From Gerris lacustris (lineage: Eukaryota > Arthropoda > Insecta > Hemiptera > Gerridae), in assembly GCA_951217055.1 (NCBI GenBank), contig OX578278.1, positions 37,855,115-37,919,114 on the forward strand: 64,000 nucleotides of DNA, read 5' to 3'. Below, piece by piece: positions 34,200 through 46,550 of this stretch (its first letter is position 1; every line of letters starts with the position of its first letter). The position numbers were made by a program, and so were the translations under genes. The notes under the pieces are model-generated. The model saw only the letters and a program-made list of their open reading frames with translations. It searched no databases and had not been told where the DNA came from.

Positions 34200-34605
34200 A
34201 TAAGTGAGGTTGACCCTGATTTGATAGTATATATTGACAATTTTGTTCGAGATTTGAACACCCAGAACAAGAGGCTAAGAAACTAAAGATTACTTACAAA
34301 AAGAAGTTAAATGCCAGCAATACGCACAAAAAGTGTCTTATACAAATTTTTATCCATGTTAACAAAATTAAAATTAAAATTTATTACTTGATTTGTTGCA
34401 GTTCAATAAGTTTGTGCTGCATATAGTTTGTGCTGCATATTTGCCAAGTCGAAAATGTTTTTAAATTTAAACGTGTAGAGGAATTTGGAAAAGAAAATGT
34501 TAAAATTTGTGTGGGACAAAGAATAGAGAGGGGGGGGGGGGGGGGGGGGCTGACACACATTTAATTGAACTGGATAAATCAGCCTTGAAGAACTTTTTTA
34601 GACGA
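34200..34605 (+). repeat. Partial copy of the 27.5-28.2 kb foldback element
   Basis: Sequence near 34270-34340 parallels 27640-27700, and 34385-34605 parallels 27960-28130: CCAAGTCGAAAATGTTTTTA, AATTTAAACGTGTAGAGGAA, ACTGGATAAATCAGCC. The left arm and outer right end are lost. Within it AGTTTGTGCTGCATAT is duplicated in tandem (34408-34440), and a 20 bp G run (34530-34549) interrupts the arm at the GAGAGAGGGACAG site. Confidence 0.65.
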
Positions 34606-34816
34606 GAATTTCATTTCATTTCTAGATTTTTGATCTTGGGGTATGATTTTTCTGGGTCAAATTTTCATAAAACTCGCCTCAGTAGTTTAGGCTTTACGAG
34701 TTTGCTCAGACTACAAACAGACAATTTTTTGTTAATGAACTTCAGATGCGCATTTTAAAGATCTTTTCAAGTAGATTAATATTACTTTTTTTTTGATAAA
34801 TTTATCCTAGTAGTAT

Positions 34817-35119
34817 TTATTATCCAAGCGTTCTAACTCCTACCGCATCCAATCCCTTCAGTCTAAAATCCTAAGAAGAATAACTAATGCTCCCTTCTTT
34901 GTTTCTAACTTCATACTTCATAACGACCTAAAAGTGCCATTTGTTTCTGACCTAGCCACCACCAGATATCAATCCTTTCATGATTCCGTATCCCATCATC
35001 CTAATCCTTTAGTCCAAAACCTATTTTCAAATGATATTCCTGGAAATCCTCACCGACGACTCAAAAGGCAGTGGCCACGCGACTTGTTAAATAAATATTT
35101 AATAAAAAAAAAAAAATAA
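34817..35119 (+). pseudogene. 5'-truncated LINE reverse transcriptase C-terminus (Jockey-like)
   Basis: An open frame after a stop at 34811-34813 reads as the extreme C-terminus of a non-LTR retrotransposon ORF2 protein: IQSLQSKILRRITNAPFF, ILHNDLKVPFVSDLATTRYQ, FHDSVSHHPNPLVQNL, and a basic end RRLKRQWPRDLL. The Q-K-LR-ITNAP, HxDL-(I/V)P and HPNPL pattern is characteristic of Jockey-clade elements. The catalytic FADD block and everything upstream are missing. A poly(A)-rich tail (35101-35122, with one T) follows the stop almost immediately, so this is a typical 5'-truncated insertion. No ATG starts the frame; it is not a gene of its own. Confidence 0.88.
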
Positions 35120-35122
35120 AAA
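35101..35122 (+). other. LINE poly(A) tail
   Basis: AATAAAA followed by a run of A interrupted by a single T, directly at the stop of the LINE fragment; it marks the 3' end of the insertion. Confidence 0.75.
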
Positions 35123-36224
35123 AAGTATGCATAATACACATTAGATAGCATGTTAAACTCATGGTCATTAACGGTGAGTTCTGTCACTGGACAGTATCTC
35201 ACATCAAGAGTACCACGCCATGTAAAACAATTATCCTTATTACTTATAACAATGTATTTTTGTAGTTGTAATATACAATAAAACGAAAAAAAAGTATTAT
35301 TTTGAAAACAAGTATGACCGGTACAAGAGTAAAATTAAAATGATTACTATTATAAAATATATAAAAAAAAATCGATTGCCCCGTACATCCTAAATACGCT
35401 CGGAATGCAACAATCGGTAGTATACAAATGTTTATGCTGAAAAGTGAGATGGTATTACGTACTTAACTTTCATTATGAAAAAAGAAGTTAAAAAAAAAAA
35501 AATGCTTTAAATATTTCTTTTGGATGCACCTATCATCTGTTTTCCAAATCAATGTTATTTAAATGGAATTCCACTGTTCTTTTTTCAAAACTGTTGGAAG
35601 TTCATTTTGACGAGTTAGAAGGTATAAGCTACTGACATGTTTCCTAACTTATTTCTTAGTCATGAGATGCCATGATACAGAACAAAACTACAAACAAAAC
35701 ATTAAGGTTAGATACCTTACAAAACAAACAAAACAAAATAATAAAATTTCTCCTGAATACGATTAACCTTTTCCTTTTTTCTGTTTTTATCCAAACTTCT
35801 TTTTTTTTATCATTTTGAAAAGAGAAAAAATCTTGAAACTGAAGGTAAAATTTATAATTGAAATCCTTTATCTTCTTGTTGTTTTCCTTCAAACATCTTC
35901 GTGTTTTCAAAATATATTTATCGTATAAAAGGGTAGCTAACAAAAATGACAGTCAATAGCCTTAAATACTAACCTTACGCTTATGTTTAGCCATTGCAAA
36001 ATATTTTCTAATGTAGAAAAGCAATATAAGTTTGTTTTTATCATCTTAAATAATATTATGAAGTTCTAGGTCACCACCGGAAGACCTAAAACTTAATTGT
36101 AATTGTATAACCGCAGAAGCCTACGATCTTTAATACTCGTAAATTATTGCTCAAGATAGAATGCACCTACTTATTTAGCATAATACCAAAAAGCTATATA
36201 CACAGACAAATTAACTCTCATGCA
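35123..36224. other. No gene recognised
   Basis: A+T-rich; a 95-codon minus-strand frame at 35656-35943 is Lys/Phe-rich and unconvincing. An AATAAA at 35277 lies in plain sequence. Confidence 0.4.
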
Positions 36225-36415
36225 TATTTTTTTTGGGAATGTCTAAAACGTGTAAATGTATATAAATATACAAATCAGTTCTTATAAAGATCAGGTGGAA
36301 ATAGTGATATCTTGTTTAAGAATGCCTGACACGTCTAACGTCTAAATATTTATATATTTATTTACAGAATCAGAATTGCAATACTTTCTCTTTATTGTGT
36401 AAAAGTAAGAAAGAT
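36225..36415 (+). repeat. 3' part of a family D/E-type repeat
   Basis: Contains TGTCTAAAACGTGTAAATGT and, at the end, AATTGCAATACTTTCTCTTT followed by a weak pairing and AAAAGTAAG, parallel to the 10735-10802 end of family E. The middle is unrelated or eroded. Confidence 0.5.
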
Positions 36416-36439
36416 AAACTCTTATCTTATAAGACAAGT

Positions 36440-36660
36440 GTGAAAGCAGTGATTGAGAAGAGGCAATGATTGACTGATAGGAGTTACGAGGTGATGGGAG
36501 GAAAGAGGACTGGATAGTCAAGGTACGTCAGTCAAGCCAAGTCAAGTCGAGTGAGTGCGTATCTCGGTAGCCAACCTAATAAACGCTTCTCCTGTCCAAA
36601 CCTGACTTGGGAACCATTTGAATAAAGACAGGTTATCCAACAAAACAACATCTCGTCTTA
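36440..36660 (+). mobile_element. Possible LTR fragment
   Basis: A GC-richer stretch with stacked GTCAAG/CAAGTC words (36517-36550), GTGCGTATCTCGGTAGCCAA, then AATAAAC at 36578 and AATAAAG at 36622 followed by CAACAAAACAACATCTCG. The arrangement of U3-like GC-rich DNA and two polyadenylation signals resembles a retrotransposon LTR. No second LTR, primer-binding site or TG...CA ends are seen, so this is only a suggestion. Confidence 0.25.
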
Positions 36661-36769
36661 AAACCGAAAATACCAATGCACGTCAAGTCTTCTTATTAAA
36701 AACCTTTAACACGTTTGAGTTCGACTTTATAACCATTCACATGCACTGCTAAATCTTCATATTAAACTT

Positions 36770-37110
36770 AATAATACTTCATACTAAAAATTAACACATT
36801 TATTTAAATTCCTTAATCCTTAACATCCTTCTCTTTACAAATAAGATCCGTTTATTATCAAGCATAATTTTTCTCTTTAAACAGTTTTGCTGAAAATTAT
36901 CTTTAATCTAAATGTTAATAAAAATTAGCTTTTGTCATCAAGCACTTCTCTTTAAAAACTTTTAAATATTAAAATTATCTCTTTCAATAAATACTACTCT
37001 TTACAATACTACTCTTACAACAATTATTGTTTGTCTATAAGCACAATACTTCTCTTTGAACCTTTTGAACGCTTACAATTGTCTTTCAATCGTAGTATTT
37101 GTTCGAGTTC
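36770..37110. repeat. Degenerate tandem repeat with CTTCTCTTTA motif
   Basis: The word (T/A)CTTCTCTTT(A/G)A recurs at about 36830, 36870, 36945, 37000 and 37050, each followed by related A+T sequence and often preceded by ATCAAGCA or ATAAGCACAATA. Unit length varies from about 50 to 80 bp. It looks like an old, eroded satellite. Confidence 0.45.
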
Positions 37111-37261
37111 TCTTGATAAGAGGAATATTTACGCTATTTTGAGTATAAGTAGGGGTGATAGGAAAAAGAGTATTTTTCTGCAAAGCCAAACAACTTCAAT
37201 GTAAAATAAAATCTATATTATAATAATAATATTATAAAATAAAAAAAAGAAATGTTAAAAT

Positions 37262-38290
37262 TTATAATTTTCTACGTTTTGTTTCGTGTGGCCTTGAAGG
37301 CTCAGCTAGTCCATCCTGGAGTTCTTCAATCCACAGTTCAGATGGATCATCTTCCTCATTAACATTAACCACTTTATTGTCACTTGCCATTATTGCCCCT
37401 TTATTGTCAAAGGGTTGTCCATAACAGTTTTTCCACATTAAACACGGAACACTTGTGACTGAACTACAAGCCCTAGAGCATTTTATGGAGATATTGATCC
37501 AAATTTGTCAAGAGAACTAGCAAATTAATGTCTTCCACAATAGTCTTCTCAACATCATACAGAATACAGATGTATAACTTACAACTAACTTTATATACTG
37601 CAGATGTTAAGCACACCAGCGCCTTTCACTGCCTGGGCCTGGTTCACAGTTATGTTATCTTGAATGAGAGAGTCCTTTAGGAGTGAATAAGCTGCCCTGA
37701 AATGAGCATGCCCAGATATGAATTTATGATGATGTTTTCAGCAAAAATATGGACAATCAGATCTTTTGGCCACTCCCACTCCCAACCAAGATTACTTCAA
37801 TAGCTCCCATAAAGGACATTAATATATAAAATCCCCAAGTCTCACAACGACGTTATCAAATTTAGGGGTTTTACCACTGTAGAGAATTCCTTTTTCCTTT
37901 ATAGGACGGGAATGATCCTATGTTAGAAAGTATGTTTTCTAATATAGATTTTTTGCTCTGGTTGCCCTCAATGAGAGTCGAATGAGAATACACTGGTATC
38001 ATTCTGTCTTACAGGGAATAAAAAGAAGAAATACGATTTTCGAGCGTTTACTGTCTCTTTTAGAAACAGCTTGCTCCATAAAACCACTCCATCCAGGAAG
38101 AAACATGGTTGCTTTGCCATAGAGCCATATTATGTCTGCACTAGATTATTTTATTTTGTTTCCAATTGGGTAAAGAATTTCAAGATGCTCAAGCCACCAG
38201 ATTCATTCTTTTAAAAGCTTTAACACATTAATCGTACCTGCTTCTTGAACAAGGTCATATTATAAAGTAATTAAGACTTTTCAGTGGTTA
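37262..38290 (-). pseudogene. Frameshifted pseudogene of an unnamed multi-copy invertebrate protein family
   Basis: The minus strand is less A+T-rich and keeps coding-like blocks in three frames, broken by stops and shifts. In order: DLVQEAGTINVLKLL (38270-38225), LYGKATMFLPGWSGFM then a basic KRDSKRSKIVFL (38125-38020), DNVVVRLGDFI (37855-37823), LMSFMGAIEVILVGSGSG after a frameshift (37822-37765), GHAHFRAAYSLLKDSLI (37712-37660), and a C-terminal open frame of 58 codons ending ELWIEELQDGLAEPSRPHE then TKRRKL (37438-37262). The order P-W-GF(M), VVRLG-F, LMSFxGAI, H-R-A resembles a hypothetical protein family I recall as repeated in some invertebrate genomes, with no assigned function. It is clearly not functional here. 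Confidence 0.55.
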
Positions 38291-38394
38291 CATCTATTAC
38301 TAGAGTTATTTGCAAATGTCTCCGTTTTTTACAAGGTTTCTACTTGAGCTAAGTAGTAAATAATATTTAAATTAATTATTATGCAAAACGAATA

Positions 38395-38512
38395 CCTATG
38401 CTATAAATCCTGCTATATAACCTGCTATCATCCTATGCTATATACCTGTTACCATCCTATACTATATACCTGCTATCATCCTATGCTATATACCTGTGCT
38501 ATAAATCCAAAA
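38395..38512. repeat. 24 bp tandem repeat
   Basis: The unit CCTGCTATCATCCTATGCTA plus TATA occurs three times from 38421 to 38492, with partial units on both sides (CCTATGCTATAAATCCTGCT at the left, CCTGTGCTATAAATCC at the right). Confidence 0.9.
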
Positions 38513-39133
<621 letters not shown>

Positions 39134-39402
39134 CATAGACTAAGACGTGTTCAAGGTTCTAGATGACTACTACAGTAAAACTTTTTGTTTTGAAACTGTA
39201 GGTAGCGTTACAGGAATGATTTTTTATATTATTTTTTGTATATTATATATAGAAAAAGATCTTTCCAAAATTTAAACCTATCGTTTTACAATTTGTTTCT
39301 GATATAATAGTAAAAAGAAAAAGAAAAAAACATAAAGAAAGACAGGTCGGTAACCTGTTGTTAAAAATGAGTTGTGTAACCTTTTTAAACTATTATTAAC
39401 TC

Positions 39403-39480
39403 TTAAGGCGCGTTCACACTAAGCAAAAGGTATTTGGTGAACAGGATCACTTAGTGTTGACACATGACGCGCCTTTTGCG
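39403..39480. mobile_element. Tiny MITE-like inverted repeat
   Basis: AAGGCGCGTTCACACTAAG at the left and its near complement (CTTAGTGTTGACACATGACG, CGCCTTTT) at the right define about 75 bp of inverted sequence with GGCGCGT ends. Target duplication not resolved. Confidence 0.5.
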
Positions 39481-39552
39481 TTTCCTGAAACAAACGTTTT
39501 CGTTTAATTTCATTTTGATTTTTTTCTTTCTTATGTACTTGTTGTATTAAAG

Positions 39553-39870
39553 TGAAATTAGTGTGGTGGCGCGAAAATTCGATTTTGATAGATTTACTTT
39601 TTTCTCTGGTTCTTAGGTTTCTACAGTCTCTAAAACAGAGTTGTTTTTTTAAACATACCCCGAGGGGCAACCGTGAATTAATTTTAGCTCTAAATTTAGG
39701 GTGCCACCCCCCCCCCCCCCAAAAAAAGTGAAACTAATTATTCCTCTAAAACGGATCCGACTATTTTGATTAAAAAATTCTATAGTGCACTACTTAGTCC
39801 ATTTAAATACAAATCTAACCACATAAGCCATTTTCTCGGGAAAAATCTAGCTCTAGAGAAAATAGTTTTT
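39553..39870 (-). repeat. Dispersed repeat family E, minus copy
   Basis: On the minus strand: CCCGAGAAAATGGCTTATG, GATTTGTATTTAAATGGACT, TTTTTAATCAAAATAGTCGG, a run of G (complement of C14 at 39707-39720), TAGAGCTAAAATTAATTCAC, CCCTCGGGGTATG and finally AAATCTATCAAAATCGAATT, then CGCGCCACCAC. Same order as 10375-10802 but with a shortened centre and an eroded 3' hairpin. Confidence 0.7.
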
Positions 39871-40111
39871 AAATGCAGACTGTGAGAGACGATGTATATA
39901 AATTTTAACATTATTTGGCATCCATAATAAAATAAAAAAATATTTCTTAAATAATTATTTGTATATACGGACTATATTGTGTACATATTTTGTCCCCATT
40001 ATGGTTCTTGTTTTGATTGGTTTAAGTCAGTTTAATAGTTTAGGTCTACGTGTTGGATAAACATTTTAGTAAACCCAAGCGCAGTAAACCCTCCAATTAT
40101 CAGAGTATTAG

Positions 40112-40113
<2 letters not shown>
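39871..40113. other. No gene recognised
   Basis: A+T-rich spacer before the next TA tract. Confidence 0.4.

Positions 40114-40204
<91 letters not shown>
40114..40204. repeat. (TA)n microsatellite
   Basis: About 44 TA units, followed by a short GTGTGCGTGTG. Confidence 0.97.
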
Positions 40205-40206
<2 letters not shown>

Positions 40207-40747
40207 TGTGTGCGTGTGTATAATCTATAATTTTTAAATTACCTAAAAAAAAATAAGGAACAATGAACTATTAATTTAAATGATCTTTTCTTATTGATTT
40301 TGAAATATATTCATATAAAGAAGTCTAATGATACTGCTCTATTAATTTTTATTCTACATAATATCCAGTATAATAGATACATTAATACTTGTATCACTAT
40401 TAAATTCAAATAAAAATATAGGTATATATTTGTGATTTTATATCAAATTATCGGTTCCTACACCATAGATAATGATGCCTTGCCTCTTGTAATTTATCAA
40501 CAAATACAGAATTAAAAATATATTTAATTTGAAAATAAAATATTTCTCGGTATATAATTATTTGAAGGACTATGAAGTTAAATAAATGTAGGGTGAGAAT
40601 GCAAGGGACGCAATAAGAAGGTATTGGTTTCATTTCCCAGGTTAATTTCAATCATTTTTTATTGACTATATTTAACTAAAAAAAATCGGTTCAACAGGCT
40701 CGAACAAAACTTTCTTAAATTCAAAAGGAGAATAAATATAAATTTAT
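40205..40747. other. No gene recognised
   Basis: A+T-rich; no support for a feature. Confidence 0.4.
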
Positions 40748-41147
40748 GGGCCAGGAGATAGCGTGCAAAAAAGTAGTTGACTAACATCAAGCTAGAATTT
40801 TGTGTATAAGTAAATTTTTTGGTGCCTTTTAAGAATATGTGGTCGGCCAAGTTCGTCTGTGCGACATAGCTTGCCAACAGGCATTTGTAAAATACAAACC
40901 GGTGGAGAGTGGCCATGCCACACCCTTTATGGTGGATAGTGTGATTTTCATGATCCTGACTACAAAATTAGTTAGTAGACCAAAAATAAAGTTGATGATT
41001 GTTGGTTATTTGATTGGTAAGTTATTTAAATATTACTCCAAATCAAAGTGATTACTTATTAAGAGACAAACTACCATCAATGTAATTTTTGGTCTACTAA
41101 CTAATTTTATACTCAGGATCATGAAAATCACACTGTCCACCATAAAG
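40748..41147. mobile_element. Truncated foldback MITE (relative of 7832-8411)
   Basis: Left arm, loop and inner part of the right arm match the 7832-8411 element in order: CCAGGAGATAGCGTGCAAAA, CTAACATCAAGCTAGAATTT, AAACCGGTGGAGAG, TTTGGTCTACTAACTAATTT, CACTGTCCACCATAA. The right arm stops there and the outer 200 bp or so is missing, replaced by GGGCGGGGATTTTG and the SINE fragment. Divergence from the other copy is moderate. Confidence 0.82.
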
Positions 41148-41158
41148 GGCGGGGATTT

Positions 41159-41250
41159 TGAATCCCAGAGTGGTGAGTTATGTTTCACACTGTTAATCAC
41201 ATCGAGTGGATAAGTAAAGTGACCGAATCTACGCTGTGTAAAACTTATTA
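41159..41250 (+). repeat. 5'-truncated tRNA-type SINE
   Basis: Starts within the B box (GAATCCCAGAGTGGTGAG) and continues TTATGTTTCACACTG, TTAATCACATCGAGTGGATA, AGTAAAGTGACCG, matching 3612-3690. It abuts the broken end of the MITE at 41147. Confidence 0.78.
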
Positions 41251-42636
41251 TAACATATTATGTAGTGGATTTTTTTCCGGTTAAATAGATGTATATTACA
41301 TGCCAAAACTTGTATTACAATCAATCGTGCGTATTTGGAATGTATCATGAGCCCATGCAATATTTAAAATTAACTATTAAAAACTACAATTTCACGAAAA
41401 AAGTATTCATAGGTATACAAAATATTACATGCCTAAATTATAATTTAGCAGATAAATTGGTCCTACAAATAAAAAATAATATAAAAATCAACCTGCGTTA
41501 TGGATTTGCTCAATATTTCTCCCGTTATTTAATTTTTTATATACTGTTATGTTCAAATGAAAATTCCGTAACAATTACCTTTTTTTTATAAATATTTTCG
41601 TTCATTTTTATAATTTATTTTACTCATTTCATCGTTAAACGAAGTTCATAATGGTGTACACCTGGACTTGATAATATTTTATATTTCATTTTAGTTTGCT
41701 TGACCTCAATTGCTAACTCAAGGAGTTAAAAGCCCAATATATATGTATAGATATATATATATATATATTCCTTATTTTTATTTGATTTCATGGACTTAGT
41801 ATATTTTATTTCTTGGTGCCTTGCGTTGAATTCGGCTTTCATTATACCCATGATATATCACCGCTGTACATTATATTATTTATTTACTTCCATTTTATAC
41901 GGAGCGCTCAATTATATAGTTTAATTTTTTTTTTAAATGTTGAATCCCTTCGATAAACCTTAGTTTAGAAAAAAAGAGATTGATGTACAAATATAATTTC
42001 AATTAAAATGTGGTACAATATTTTGGCTCTTGAATATTTTTAAAATTATTTATTTGTTTGCGTACATTCTTAAAAGGGGAATTTTACCATCTAGCTGCAT
42101 TAAATTAAAATTGTATCATCTGTTATTCTTTTTTTTAAATCAAGCCAAGGTACAACGTACTAAATAATAATTCAGCGAGTAAAACTCCATTTCTCACTAT
42201 TTTTTATTTACCATACCCTTAAATTTCAGAATGATACAAAATAAATCTTATTGATGGTAGGGTCTAAAGGAAAAATTAAATTGCTCACTTTTGTGATATT
42301 TTGACCACTCTTTGGGTCATGTTCAAGCTGCCTAGAAGATTACTGAGCATTATAATCTTGTTCTACTCAAAGTTAAGATTTAATCTAACCTTGGTTGTTA
42401 TCGTCAACCCTGAAATAAATAGTTATAGGGGTGTCAAATGTTGAAAATATTTAAGGCTTTTTTTGGAAAAATAATTTTTCACTTATATATTATATATTAA
42501 TATTAATTTTAGTGTTATGTGCAAAACTCCAACTTAACTCGGAATTAAAGGTAACTTCACTCAATCCAACTTGGACAAGGCAGGATCAATTTTTATTATT
42601 ATTTCTTGTTTGTTTTTAAAAATGAATCCTTTGTAA
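41251..42636. other. No gene recognised
   Basis: A+T-rich; a short (TA)n at 41749-41768. A 100-codon frame at 41289-41591 is Asn/Tyr/Ile-rich and unconvincing. Confidence 0.45.
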
Positions 42637-42870
42637 TGGGCCCCACACACACAGCTTGGGTGTGTTATAGTTGAAGTTAAAGAGAGTATAGGCAGGTTGA
42701 GACCGAATCACAAGTTGAAAAATCATGTTGAAAATATCAAAACCTATTGATTCGTGGGTGGAGTGCAATGTTGTCCCAACATGTTGGAGTGTGTATGGGT
42801 AAGGTGTTAAACCAGGTTGAAAGGCACAATTGGAGTGTGATTGAAAGGCACAAAGTGTGTATGTGGCCCT
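42637..42870. mobile_element. PIF/Harbinger-type MITE
   Basis: A 234 bp element with ends GGGCCCCACACACAC and, inverted, GGGCCACATACACAC, flanked on both sides by TAA (42634-42636 and 42871-42873), the TWA target typical of PIF/Harbinger with GGGCC-type termini. The interior carries GTTGAAAGGCACAATTGG and TTGAAAGGCACAAAGTG as a short direct repeat and a CCAACATGTTGG palindrome. No transposase. The minus-strand open frame spanning it is incidental. Confidence 0.75.
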
Positions 42871-43609
42871 TAAGGAGAGGAAATAATGACAATGTATAAA
42901 GAAACAAACAATTTTATTATATTTGATTTGATATGATATTAAATAAATATGATTTTTTTCCCTCTTGTTAATCAATTCTGTTAAAAATTTAAATTTTCTT
43001 TGTTTTGGAACAAAGTTGCTTATGACCCGTTACAGCGTCTGGAGCCCGGGACCGGGAGTGAATCCAAAAAACGACCGTCACGAAATCAACAGTCACAAAA
43101 CCGACCGATGACGATAACTTGAGTAAAAGATGACCGATTCAGTTCAAATTTGGTACACATGTTCATTTTACCAATACCCAAGACGAGTTCGTTGGAAACG
43201 TTATCCGCCCTAGCGTTCGCGCGCAACGCTCGCGTAAACGTAAGCTTCAAATGTATATTTGAATTTTAGGACTGGAAAAAGTCACCTAATTAGACTAGTA
43301 AAGTTTAAGACTAGTAAAACCATCACCGACATCGCTATAAAGTGTTAGATTATCTAAATTTATTAAATTGGACCTAAACCTTTAAAATAGAGAAACCTTT
43401 GAAATAGAGTTTTTACCGATATCTTACGTTCTAACGTAACGATTTTTCTCCTACCCTTTTTCGGTCATCATGTCTAAATGGAAATTTGTTTGCTATATAC
43501 TAATTAAATATTTTATTTTCTTCTTTTCGATAAAATATTTTGTGACGTTTTACATTTTCTTCCTCCTTCCTATTCCTTTTAGTTGTTTATTCCTTTTGAA
43601 GCAAATCGT
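42871..43609. other. No gene recognised
   Basis: A GC-richer segment at 43030-43240 (GGAGCCCGGGACCGGGAG, GCGTTCGCGCGCAACGCTCG) includes AAATTTGGTACACATGTTCA, a phrase common in dispersed repeats. Class not determined. Confidence 0.4.
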
Positions 43610-43850
43610 TTTTTTTTTTTCCGAAGGTAACAGAAGCATTGCTCATGCTAAGAACACAATGTTCTTTGTCTTCTAATTCAAAGAATCCTGCAGAGATTTT
43701 TTTATCGTGTCTGTCTGTTGCTCTCGTAAATTTTTGCGAACCAACATATCCTAAAACCTAACTACCCCGACTTTAATGATAGAGCACAACCTATTGTTAG
43801 TTTCATATTAATTTCAAGTAAAAAAAGAAAACGCTTTCGACGATTTTTAT
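43610..43850 (+). repeat. Dispersed repeat family D, 5' part
   Basis: TTTCCGAAGGTAACAGAAGC then ATTGCTCATGC matches the reverse of 51960-52010 (GCTTCTGTTGCCATCGGTA). This is followed by ATCGTGTCTGTCTGTTGC and GCGAACCAACATATCCTAAA. The CAGACATCAGGGAA core is missing, so it is internally deleted. Confidence 0.55.
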
Positions 43851-44120
43851 CAAACAATTATTCTAAAATGTTGTCCATTGAAATGTACGAAGTGCATTAA
43901 CTTTATTCACACTGTACGCTGCCTAAATACTCTAAATACATTACTACCAGAAATTCGCTTATAAAAAATATAATATAAATTTAAAATAAGTACTTAAAGC
44001 ACGAATGAACGAAAGAAAAAAGAACTAGCGGGATTTGATATAATAAAAGATTCGGATGATGCGATAACACAACCTCCATGATCACATGCTATTCTCTCTC
44101 CCGGTGCTTCCAAATTTAGT

Positions 44121-44904
<784 letters not shown>

Positions 44905-45260
44905 GCATTTTTTTTATGTCTCCGATTTCATAAAGTCCTGGACAAAAATCCGTTTCAGACGTCAGGGAATATTGAATGGTCTCGTGTCTGTCTGTCGGGC
45001 TGTCTGGCATTCAATAATTTTGTGAACCAACTTATTTTAAAAACTTATTCCTCCGATTTGAATGAAAATTTGATAGTAGATTATTATTAACCCGTTGTTG
45101 GACCCATATAATGTTAATCATTCTGCGCTCTTCTTCTCTTCTAGATTCATTAACATATTAATTTACACCTATATCTTTAAAAGCAATTATCTGATTTTTA
45201 AGAAATTTAGATGGTTTGTCACAATGCTTTCTCTTTATATATACTACGAGAAAGTAAAAT
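44905..45260 (+). repeat. Dispersed repeat family D, most complete copy
   Basis: Order: TTTATGTCTCCGATTTCATA, ACAAAAATCCGTTTCAGACG, TCAGGGAATATTG, CTCGTGTCTGTCTGTCGGG, GTGAACCAACTTATTTTAAA, CTCCGATTTGAATGAAAATT, and at the 3' end GAAATTTAGATGGTTTGTCA, CAATGCTTTCTC and a stem-loop CTTTCTC...GAGAAAG, then TAAAA. This is the family's best view of the 3' end. The 64- and 62-codon open frames here are incidental. Confidence 0.7.
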
Positions 45261-46550
45261 GGGAAATTGAAATTGAATTTTAATGACATCTTTTGGACAT
45301 AAGTATTCACCAAAAACATTTTTTTCAAAACTCAAACTCGAATCCTATTGGATTGAAATTGGAAAGGAACCTCCGTCCAAAAGAGATCAGTGTATTGTAA
45401 ATATGTACCAAAATATTTCATGCTTGAAACAGACTAGATTCTTTCAACAGATAAGTTCACTAATTATATTTATCTGTTAAACGACATTCTTAATGTATTC
45501 GTAACTATTTAAAATAAATCGTCACTATGATTGTTATACGACTATATTTATACCTATACAATTTTATTTTTCAAAACAGGAAGTTGGATCATTTTAATAA
45601 CTAAGTTTGTCCATTTAGCAACAACAGACAATGAAATTAACATCTATCAATTTACATAAATGTAAACAGCTCAGTTAATAAATATAATTTTAATACATCT
45701 GATTTTAAACTCTTCGCTGATCTCATTCATGAGTGGTTATCATGGTAATATAACATCGAAAAATAACCTGTTCCTAAAGTACCTGTAGCACTATTAAATT
45801 GTTGATGAGTAAAATGACCGTAAGATAAAAGGAATGGAAATGCCAAAATACGTGATTCTTTTAACTTTATTCATCTACACTGTAAATTATTCAATTCTTT
45901 TTTGGTACATACAACTATTTTATGCATTTACTTCTAAAAATGTATTCTATTCTTTAAAGTTACCAAAATAGAAAGATGGTACTTATTTAAAACAAGTTTT
46001 TCTTATAACTTACCTAAAGGCATATTATAGAAATGAAAAGTAACTTATTAGTTAGAACAATCTTTGAAATTACAGAGTACTTAACAAATAATTACAGGGA
46101 CTTTTGAAGTATAAATAATAATAAAAAAAAACGAAATCAAAGAATGTAAATGGTTACTTCCTTTTTGGTTTGAGATCAAGTTCAATTTGAAGGGAATCCC
46201 GTGTGAACTTTACAAACGTTCACACGATCTTGGTACATCGTTTACGGATGTTCACCCATGATGCTTACTTGAATAAATTATTGTCTTATTCGTACCAATA
46301 CCCAGTAAAAAGAGTGGATTCAAATTACATTTGGGTTTATTTAGAAATTTGCATACATCATTTTTTATTACTATTTAAATACTATCATTCAATGAACAAT
46401 TATCTACTCGTCAAAACTTAGGTGCGAGGCAAGCTAATCAATAGCTATATAATAATTATTAGGACAATAATTAAGAAAAATCGTATAACTTTAAAAATGA
46501 ATGTCGTCGAAATTTAATGATAATATCTACGATGTTATGGATCGGTTCAG
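45261..46550. other. No gene recognised
   Basis: Open frames at 45283-45480 and 46203-46421 lack any recognisable feature. A+T-rich DNA. Confidence 0.4.

Noticed and set aside
39419..39670. 83-codon basic frame on the minus strand
   Set aside because: Overlaps the tiny MITE and the 3' part of a family E repeat; composition reflects these repeats.
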